A program made the translations under genes and the position numbers. From Pseudomonadota bacterium (GTDB lineage Bacteria; Pseudomonadota; Gammaproteobacteria; Xanthomonadales; Rhodanobacteraceae), in NCBI GenBank assembly GCA_021783385.1, contig JAJXTX010000062.1:1-7410 (forward strand): a stretch of 7,410 bases of DNA, written 5' to 3'. Of the stretch, positions 1 through 5,104 are shown one piece after another. How positions within the stretch are numbered: the first letter of the stretch is position 1; every line of letters starts with the position of its first letter. Below the pieces are notes generated by a model. The model made no database searches and was not told where the DNA came from. It saw nothing but the letters and a program-made list of their open reading frames with translations.

Positions 1-631
1 CGTAGCCGGCCAGCAGGCCCCACTGGTGCAGGTCGGGCCAGCTGAACTGCGGCAGCATCAGCAGGCCGCCGAGCAGCAGCGGCCCGACCACGCTGGCACC
101 GTACAGGCTGATGCGTTTTTCGTGCGGGCCGGCCATGCGCAGGGCCACCACCGAGACGGCGCCTGACAGACCGCAGATGATCGCCGCCAGATGACCGATG
201 CCCAGCTGGCGGAAGCCCGGACGCAGCACCACCAGCACGCCCGCGAAGCCGATGCATACCGCCGACCAGCGCCGCCAGCCGACGTGTTCCTTCAGAAATA
301 CCACCGACAGCAGCGTCACGAAGATCGGCATCAGGAAGATCAGCGCAAACACCTCGGCCATCGGCAACGCGGTGAAGGCGATCACGGCGGCGATGCTGCA
401 AATGGCTCCGGCGATCGCACGCAGCCACCACAGGCCCGGGCGCTTCGCTACCACCACGTCGCGCCAGCGCGCGTGCCTGCCCTTGATGAAGGGCAGCGCG
501 GCCAGGCCCAGCGTCGCGCCAAAAAACACCGCCTCGTAGGCGGGCAGCGAACCGTGCAGCGACTTCACGAAGGCGTCGCTGATCGAGAAGGCCGCGTAGC
601 AGGCGAAGCCCAGCAATACACCTTTGCGCAT
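1..631 (-). CDS. DMT-superfamily (EamA) membrane transporter, C-terminus cut off by window edge
   Basis: Reading the minus strand from the ATG at 631-629 gives 210 residues that stay open to the window edge. The protein starts MRKGVLLGFACYAAFSISDA and is almost wholly hydrophobic, with about seven membrane helices visible (roughly residues 5-22, 31-49, 68-86, 94-112, 119-137, 144-165, 174-193). The first EamA repeat ends in the family signature around residues 88-139: ALPMAEVFALIFLMPIF, then a helix, the basic VGWRRW turn, and GFAGVLVVLRPG. A second EamA repeat begins near residue 145. Full-length members have about 290-300 residues and ten helices, so about 80-90 residues lie outside the window. 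Family members export or import small metabolites across the inner membrane; the substrate cannot be read from sequence. The start has a weak GGAA ribosome site 8-9 bases upstream. The gene is divergent from the glutaryl-CoA dehydrogenase gene. Family call is firm; substrate unknown. Confidence 0.85.
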   Translation of the reverse strand, partial: MRKGVLLGFACYAAFSISDAFVKSLHGSLPAYEAVFFGATLGLAALPFIKGRHARWRDVVVAKRPGLWWLRAIAGAICSIAAVIAFTALPMAEVFALIFLMPIFVTLLSVVFLKEHVGWRRWSAVCIGFAGVLVVLRPGFRQLGIGHLAAIICGLSGAVSVVALRMAGPHEKRISLYGASVVGPLLLGGLLMLPQFSWPDLHQWGLLAGY

Positions 632-680
632 GGGGTTTCCAACAGGGGAAGCAGGCGAAGCCGGCACGGCCGCGGGGCAG

Positions 681-686
681 ACTATC
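681..686 (-). promoter_or_regulatory. Possible -10 box for the divergent transporter gene
   Basis: On the minus strand GATAGT matches TATAAT at 4 of 6 positions and would give a leader of about 40 bases before the transporter ATG. No convincing -35 box is seen at the right distance, so this is only a candidate. Confidence 0.25.
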
Positions 687-743
687 GTCCCACAGACGGC
701 CGCCGGGCGTCCGGCCTGGCGCCGGTTGTGTCTGGCCATCGCG

Positions 744-773
744 GTGACCGCTGCCGACAGCGCCCGCTACAAT
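744..773 (+). promoter_or_regulatory. Sigma-70 type promoter for gcdH
   Basis: A TACAAT -10 box at 768-773, inside GCTACAAT, is preceded at 18 bases by GTGACC (744-749), which matches TTGACA at 4 of 6 positions. Transcription would start near 780 and leave about 27 bases before the gcdH ATG. GCTACAAT-like -10 boxes are common in Xanthomonadales, but no experiment supports this one. Confidence 0.5.
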
Positions 774-795
774 GCCGGGATTTCCCGACCACCAC

Positions 796-799
796 GGAA
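796..799 (+). promoter_or_regulatory. Ribosome binding site that fixes the gcdH start
   Basis: GGAA lies 7 bases before the ATG at 807. The same frame stays open upstream to 624, but those codons do not resemble the family, so this site helps place the start at 807. Confidence 0.5.
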
Positions 800-806
800 C
801 TCCCGC

Positions 807-1976
807 ATGGCTGCCCGTCTCGACCCGCTCGATCTGTACGACGTCCGCTCGCTGCTCACCGACGAAGAGCGCATGGTGCAGGACACCGTCGGCCGCTTCG
901 TCGACGAGAAGGTGCTGCCGATCATCGGCGACTGCTTCGAGCAGGGCCGCTTTCCGCAGGAGCTGATTCCGGAGATCGCCAGCCTCGGCCTGCTCGGTTC
1001 GACCATTCCCGAGGCCTACGGCGGCGCCGGCATGAACGCGGTCAGCTACGGCCTGATCTGCCAGGAGCTGGAACGCGGCGATTCGGGCCTGCGCAGCTTC
1101 GCCTCGGTGCAGAGCTCGCTGTGCATGTACCCGATTTTCGCCTACGGCAGCGAGGAGCAGAAGCGCCAGTACCTGCCCGGCATGGCCGCCGGCGAAATCA
1201 TCGGCTGCTTCGGCCTGACCGAGCCGCACGGCGGCTCCGATCCGGCCAACATGAAGACGCATGCGAAGCGCGACGGCGGCGACTGGGTCATCAACGGCGC
1301 CAAGATGTGGATCACCAACGGCAACCTGGCGCATATCGCGATCGTGTGGGCGATGACCGAGGACGGCATCCAGGGCTTCATCGTCCCCACTGGCACCGCC
1401 GGCTTCAAGGCACAGGAAATCCACAAGAAGATGAGCCTGCGCGCCTCGGTCACCAGCGCGCTGTTCTTCGACGGCGTGCGCGTGCCCGATGCCAACCGCC
1501 TGCCCAACGTGAAGGGACTGAAGGGTCCCCTGGGCTGTCTCAACCAGGCGCGCTACGGCATCACCTGGGGGCCGATCGGCGCTGCGCAGGCGTGCCTGAA
1601 GGAAGCGCTCGACTACACCGCCGGCCGCATCATCTTCGGCCGCCCGCTGTCGGCCAACCAGGCGATCCAGCTGAAGCTGGCCGACATGGCCCGGCGCATC
1701 ACCACGGCGCAGCTGCTGTCGCTGCAGCTCGGCCGACTGAAGGACGCCGGCAAGCTGCAGCCGACCCAGGTGAGCCTGGCCAAGTGGAACAACGTGCGCA
1801 TGGCCATCGACATCGCGCGCGAGTGCCGTGACGTGCTGGGCGGCGCCGGCATCACCACCGAGCACGGCGCGATCCGCCACGCGCTGAACCTCGAATCGGT
1901 GATCACCTACGAGGGCACCGAGACCGTGCACCAGCTGGTGGTGGGGCGCGAGCTGACCGGCATCAACGCGTTCTGA
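807..1976 (+). CDS. gcdH: Glutaryl-CoA dehydrogenase
   Basis: This 389-residue flavoprotein of the acyl-CoA dehydrogenase superfamily oxidises and decarboxylates glutaryl-CoA to crotonyl-CoA in lysine, hydroxylysine and tryptophan breakdown. It passes electrons to electron-transfer flavoprotein. The order is the usual one: N-terminal helical domain (about 15-130), middle beta domain with the flavin/substrate motif CFGLTEPHGGSDP (134-146) and MWITNG (167-172), and C-terminal helical domain (about 240-385). Features that separate glutaryl-CoA dehydrogenase from ordinary acyl-CoA dehydrogenases are present. R96 in SGLRS, followed by the SVQSSL context, matches the arginine that binds the glutaryl carboxylate. 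E369 in TYEGTE matches the catalytic base. GPLGCLNQARYGI (240-252) and the C-terminal VGRELTGINAF are also near-identical to the human enzyme as I recall it. Length is normal for the bacterial form. Its own promoter lies upstream, and a compound hairpin repeat starts 9 bases after the stop. No electron-transfer flavoprotein or regulator gene is adjacent. Confidence 0.95.
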   Translation: MAARLDPLDLYDVRSLLTDEERMVQDTVGRFVDEKVLPIIGDCFEQGRFPQELIPEIASLGLLGSTIPEAYGGAGMNAVSYGLICQELERGDSGLRSFASVQSSLCMYPIFAYGSEEQKRQYLPGMAAGEIIGCFGLTEPHGGSDPANMKTHAKRDGGDWVINGAKMWITNGNLAHIAIVWAMTEDGIQGFIVPTGTAGFKAQEIHKKMSLRASVTSALFFDGVRVPDANRLPNVKGLKGPLGCLNQARYGITWGPIGAAQACLKEALDYTAGRIIFGRPLSANQAIQLKLADMARRITTAQLLSLQLGRLKDAGKLQPTQVSLAKWNNVRMAIDIARECRDVLGGAGITTEHGAIRHALNLESVITYEGTETVHQLVVGRELTGINAF

Positions 1977-1984
1977 CCTTTGTT

Positions 1985-2090
1985 CCTTCTCCCTTTGGGA
2001 GAAGGTGCCCGAAGGGCGGATGAGGGTACGGGCGTAGCGTTTCGCGTCAACCGAACCCTCACCCCCACCCCTCTCCCGGCGGGAGAGGGG
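1985..2090. repeat. Compound hairpin repeat (REP/BIME-like) after gcdH
   Basis: The 130-base gap after gcdH is filled by nested inverted repeats. Hairpin A (1985-2005) has a perfect 9-bp stem, CCTTCTCCC with GGGAGAAGG, and a TTT loop. A small GCCC-GAA-GGGC hairpin follows at 2007-2017. TGAGGGT (2021-2027) pairs with ACCCTCA (2055-2061). Hairpin B (2068-2090) has a perfect 10-bp stem, CCCCTCTCCC with GGGAGAGGGG, and a GGC loop. Repeats of this look are scattered between genes in Xanthomonadales. A diverged copy of hairpin A occurs in this window at 7298-7318. Hairpin A lies close behind the gcdH stop and may protect or end the transcript, but no T-run follows it, so a classical intrinsic terminator is not supported. 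Confidence 0.75.
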
Positions 2091-2095
2091 CTTTC

Positions 2096-2100
2096 AGGAG
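2096..2100 (+). promoter_or_regulatory. Strong ribosome binding site AGGAG
   Basis: AGGAG sits 7 bases before the GTG at 2108, close to ideal spacing. It begins 6 bases after the repeat block ends. It is the best Shine-Dalgarno sequence in the window, yet it serves only a 21-codon frame that runs into the nucleotidyltransferase-like gene, whose own ATG has no visible site. Confidence 0.5.
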
Positions 2101-2107
2101 CCCAACC

Positions 2108-2173
2108 GTGCACGTCGCCTGCATCCGCTTCGAAACCAAACGCCTGATCCTGCGCGCCAATTTCGACGCATGA
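2108..2173 (+). pseudogene. Short GTG-start frame resembling a GNAT acetyltransferase N-terminus (remnant or leader peptide)
   Basis: From GTG at 2108 the frame encodes 21 residues and ends with TGA at 2171-2173. Residues 7-16, RFETKRLILR, look like the first beta strand of RimJ/RimL-type GNAT N-acetyltransferases, which typically begin with ETxRLxLR within the first dozen residues. A full GNAT domain needs about 150-180 residues, so this is either the stump of a deleted acetyltransferase gene or a short leader. The TGA overlaps the downstream start in ATGA, a typical arrangement for translational coupling. The downstream gene has no clear ribosome site, so ribosomes finishing this frame may be what starts it. 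The GNAT resemblance rests on about ten residues and could be chance. Confidence 0.35.
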
Positions 2174-2685
2174 GCCATGTCCCGCCCGCACTGTTCGTCG
2201 CGCTCACCGAGCTGGTGCCGGAACTGCACGTGCACTGTGCCGAGCCGTGGTGCCTCATCGGCAGTGCCGGGGCTCGGCTGCTGGGTGCTGAAGTGGGCGT
2301 GGCCGACGTCGATGTGCTGGTTTCCCGCGCCGATGCCGACACCCTGGCCGCGCTCTGGGCCGACCGCTGCGACGCCGCCCATGTGCCCGCCGATGGCGAC
2401 CGCTTCCGCTCGCGCTTTGCGCGTTACCGCTTTCCCGGCTTGCCGGTGGAGCTGATGGGTGGGCTGGAAGTGTTCGGCGCCGATGGCTGGCAGCCGCTGC
2501 ACGTCCGCGAGACCGTCCACGTCGAGCTGGCGGGCCTGCGCGTGCCGGTGCCGTCGATCGCCGAGCAGATCCGGGTGCTGGCATGTTTCGGACGACCCAA
2601 GGATCATCAGCGCGCGGCGTTGCTTCGGGTGCTGTACGCGCAGATGCAATCTGGCGGCATGCCGATGCTGCAACGATTCGTGTAG
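2170..2685 (+). CDS. Small nucleotidyltransferase-fold protein of unknown function
   Basis: This 171-residue protein carries the pattern of the Pol-beta/MNT nucleotidyltransferase superfamily. LIGSAGARLLG (29-39) supplies the hydrophobic-G-S element, and DVDVLV (46-51) supplies the first two acidic residues, D46 and D48, after 13 intervening residues. VELMGG (93-98) supplies a candidate third carboxylate, E94. The C-terminal part IRVLACFGRPKDHQRAALL (134-152) resembles the R-x-KD helix of small nucleotidyltransferase-like proteins. No signal peptide or membrane helix is seen. The substrate is unknown: relatives modify antibiotics or tRNA, serve as toxin or antitoxin components, or are uncharacterised. 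No HEPN or other toxin partner is adjacent. The ATG at 2170 is the first ATG, GTG or TTG in the upstream frame I checked and overlaps the preceding short frame (ATGA). The TAG stop lies within the left arm of the REP pair. An antisense frame over the same bases is rich in R, H and Q and looks like a shadow. Confidence 0.6.
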   Translation: MSHVPPALFVALTELVPELHVHCAEPWCLIGSAGARLLGAEVGVADVDVLVSRADADTLAALWADRCDAAHVPADGDRFRSRFARYRFPGLPVELMGGLEVFGADGWQPLHVRETVHVELAGLRVPVPSIAEQIRVLACFGRPKDHQRAALLRVLYAQMQSGGMPMLQRFV

Positions 2686-2756
2686 GAGCGGACCCTGTGC
2701 GCGAATGCGTTTGGCGGTCGTGCGGAAAAGCATTCGCGCACAGGGTGCGCTCCTAC
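2682..2756. repeat. Inverted pair of GTAG-headed REP units (BIME)
   Basis: Two 27-base arms, 2682-2708 and 2730-2756, are reverse complements at 26 of 27 positions and flank a 21-base loop. The one mismatch is G2691, where the other arm predicts C. Each arm starts with the GTAG tetranucleotide (the right one as CTAC at 2753-2756), then GAGCG and a GTGCGCGAATGC end. The right arm also folds alone (GCGCA-CAGGG-TGCGC); the mismatch weakens this in the left arm. GTAG-headed repeats are the hallmark of REPs mobilised by RAYT (TnpA-REP) transposases in Stenotrophomonas and Pseudomonas. No RAYT gene is in this window. A further GTAG at 2759-2762 directly follows the right arm. The structure lies between the nucleotidyltransferase-like gene and the E1 gene. 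Confidence 0.85.
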
Positions 2757-2792
2757 CTGTAGATCCCCATATTCCATTTGACTGGTAATGCC

Positions 2793-5078
2793 ATGTCCAT
2801 CCCGTTTGCCATCAGCGCCCGCCACAAGGGCTTCAACCGCGCCGAGATTGTCGACCAGAACTTCACCGAGTTCGTGCAGCTGTGGCAGGGCGACGTGCGC
2901 GTCGCACCGCAGGACGATGCCCCGGTCCTGCCGGGCAGCGCGCTGGATGCGCGCGGCTTTCGCGAGCTGCTCGAATCGCAGCTGATCTCGCGCCATCTCG
3001 ACCTGATGGCGCGCGTGCTGCGCGTGCAGAACAAGGTGTTCTACACCATCGGCTCCAGCGGCCATGAGGGCAATGCGATGGTGGCGCGGCTGACCCGCCA
3101 TACCGATCCGGCGTTCCTGCACTACCGCTCCGGCGGCTTCATGGCCGAGCGCTTCCGCAAGCTTCCCGGCACCGATGGAAAACCGCGCGATCCGGTGGTC
3201 GACTCGGCGCTGTCGTTCGCCGCCAGCAAAGATGACCCGGCCTCCGGCGGCCGCCACAAGGTGTGGGGCAGCAAACCGCTGTGGGTGCTGCCGCAGACCT
3301 CGACGATCGCCTCGCACCTGCCCAAGGCGCTGGGCACCGCGGTGGCGATCGAGCAGGCCCGGCGCATCGGCCACACGCTGCCGATTCCCGCCGACAGCAT
3401 CACCATCTGCTCGTTCGGCGACGCCTCCAGCAACCATGCCAGCGCGCAGACCGCGTTCAACACGGCGGGCTGGACCGCGTACCAGCAGCTGCCGGCGCCG
3501 GTGCTGTTCGTGTGCGAGGACAACGGTATCGGCATCTCGGTGAAGACCCCCAGCGGCTGGATCGCCAACAATTACCGGCATCGCGCGGATCTGGATTACT
3601 TCTTTGCCGACGGCCTCGACCTGGCCGAGGGCTACGCGCAGGTACAGCGCGCGGTGGAGCATTGCCGCGGCACGCGCCGCCCGACTTTCCTGCATCTCAA
3701 GACCACCCGCGTGATGGGCCATGCCGGCACCGACTTCGAGATCGAGTGGCGCAGCATCGAGGAGCTGTTCGCGGTGGAGGCGAGCGATCCGCTGCTGCGC
3801 TCGGCCGCCATCGCGCTGGAGTCCGGCCTGTACGGCAAGGACGAACTGCTGAAGCTGTACGAGGCCACCCGCAGGCGCTGCTTCGCCGCCGCCGAGGATG
3901 CCGACGCGCGGCCACGACTCACCACGCTCGCCGACGTCATGCAACCGCTGGCGCCGTACACGCCCGCAGCCGTGCGGGCCGAGGCCACGCGCGCGGACTA
4001 TGCCGAGACGCGGCTGGCAGTGTTTGGCGGCGCCGACAAGCTGCCGGAGAAACTGCCCCCGCGGCACCTGGCGATCCAGATCAACCAGGCGCTGCACGAC
4101 CTGCTGGCGAAGTATCCGCAGGCGCTGCTGTTCGGCGAGGACGTGGCGCAGAAGGGCGGCGTGTACACCGTCACCAAGGGCCTCAACAAGACCTTCAAGG
4201 GCAGCCGCGTGTTCAACACGCTGCTGGACGAAACGATGATCCTTGGCCTGGCCCAGGGGTACGCCAACATGGGCATGCTGCCGATCCCGGAGATCCAGTA
4301 CCTGGCGTATTTCCACAACGCCTGCGACCAGATCCGCGGCGAGGCGGCGTCGCTGCAGTTCTTCTCCAACGACCAGTACCGCAACCCGATGGTGCTGCGG
4401 ATTGCATCGCTGGGTTATCAGAAAGGCTTCGGCGGCCATTTCCACAACGACAACTCGATCACCGCGCTGCGCGACATTCCCGGCCTGGTGGTCGGCTGCG
4501 CCAGCCGCGGCGACGATGCGGCGATGATGCTGCGCACGCTGATGGCGCTGGCCAGGGTGGACGGCCGCGTGTGCGCCTTCCTTGAACCGATCGCGCTGTA
4601 CATGACCAAGGATCTGCATGAGGCCGGTGACGGCCAGTGGCAGTTCGACTATCCCGCGCCGGACCGGGCGATGCCGCTTGGCGAGGGGCGCATATACAAC
4701 GAGGAAGCCGATGACCTGGTGATCTTCACCTTCGGCAATGGCGTGCCGATGGCCTTGCGCGCGGCGCGCACGATCGGCGAGGAGCAAGGCTGGCAGGTGC
4801 GCGTTGTCGACCTGCGCTGGCTGGCGCCGCTCAACGACGCCTTCATCGCGGCGCAGGCGCGCACCGCCAGACGCATCCTGGTACTGGACGAGGGGCGCAA
4901 GAGCGCCGGCGTGGGTGAGGGCGTGATCACCGCGATCGTCGAGGGCGGTTCGGGCGCTACGCCGCTGCAGCGGGTGGTGGGCGCCGACACGTTCACGCCG
5001 CTGGCCGGCGCCGCCCTGCTGGTGCTGCCGGGCGAGGCCGAAGTGGTGGCGGCGGCACGCGCGCTGGCGGCGCGCTGA
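2793..5078 (+). CDS. 2-oxoacid dehydrogenase E1 component, alpha and beta subunits fused (thiamine diphosphate-dependent)
   Basis: This 761-residue protein joins both subunits of a heterotetrameric-type E1 in one chain. The enzyme decarboxylates a 2-oxoacid and transfers the acyl group to the lipoyl domain of E2. The alpha half (about 55-360) holds the thiamine diphosphate motif from G209-D210 to D243-N244 (GDASSNHASAQT ... CEDNGIGIS) and a TTRVMGHAGTD phosphorylation-loop-like segment (304-314). After a linker, the beta half (about 425-755) begins with FGEDVAQKGGVYTVTKGL (447-464), where E449 matches the cofactor-activating glutamate. It contains GGHFHN (547-552) in the position of the active-site histidine, and ends with a transketolase C-terminal domain (LVLDEGRKSAG at 696-706). 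The branched-chain 2-oxoacid type is the nearest fit, but the substrate is not proven. The ATG at 2793 is preferred; an in-frame TTG at 2778 and an out-of-frame ATG at 2788 also exist, and none has a strong ribosome site. No E2 or E3 gene is in the window. The stop is 26 bases from the convergent cyclase gene. Confidence 0.9.
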   Translation: MSIPFAISARHKGFNRAEIVDQNFTEFVQLWQGDVRVAPQDDAPVLPGSALDARGFRELLESQLISRHLDLMARVLRVQNKVFYTIGSSGHEGNAMVARLTRHTDPAFLHYRSGGFMAERFRKLPGTDGKPRDPVVDSALSFAASKDDPASGGRHKVWGSKPLWVLPQTSTIASHLPKALGTAVAIEQARRIGHTLPIPADSITICSFGDASSNHASAQTAFNTAGWTAYQQLPAPVLFVCEDNGIGISVKTPSGWIANNYRHRADLDYFFADGLDLAEGYAQVQRAVEHCRGTRRPTFLHLKTTRVMGHAGTDFEIEWRSIEELFAVEASDPLLRSAAIALESGLYGKDELLKLYEATRRRCFAAAEDADARPRLTTLADVMQPLAPYTPAAVRAEATRADYAETRLAVFGGADKLPEKLPPRHLAIQINQALHDLLAKYPQALLFGEDVAQKGGVYTVTKGLNKTFKGSRVFNTLLDETMILGLAQGYANMGMLPIPEIQYLAYFHNACDQIRGEAASLQFFSNDQYRNPMVLRIASLGYQKGFGGHFHNDNSITALRDIPGLVVGCASRGDDAAMMLRTLMALARVDGRVCAFLEPIALYMTKDLHEAGDGQWQFDYPAPDRAMPLGEGRIYNEEADDLVIFTFGNGVPMALRAARTIGEEQGWQVRVVDLRWLAPLNDAFIAAQARTARRILVLDEGRKSAGVGEGVITAIVEGGSGATPLQRVVGADTFTPLAGAALLVLPGEAEVVAAARALAAR

Positions 5079-5104
5079 GGCTTGCCGCGGCGCGGGTCAG
5101 CCGC

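Noticed and set aside
191..1831. Plus-strand open frame of 546 codons across the transporter and gcdH
   Set aside because: It is antisense to the transporter and out of frame with gcdH, has low-complexity R/H/A-rich composition and no motifs.
2059..2733. Minus-strand frame of 224 codons over the nucleotidyltransferase-like gene
   Set aside because: It runs through both repeat elements and has shadow-like composition; the plus frame carries a coherent nucleotidyltransferase motif set.
2607..4787. Very long minus-strand open frame (726 codons) antisense to the E1 gene
   Set aside because: It is rich in R, H, Q and G with no domain pattern. Long antisense frames are expected opposite highly GC-biased genes, and the plus frame is a clear E1 with catalytic motifs.
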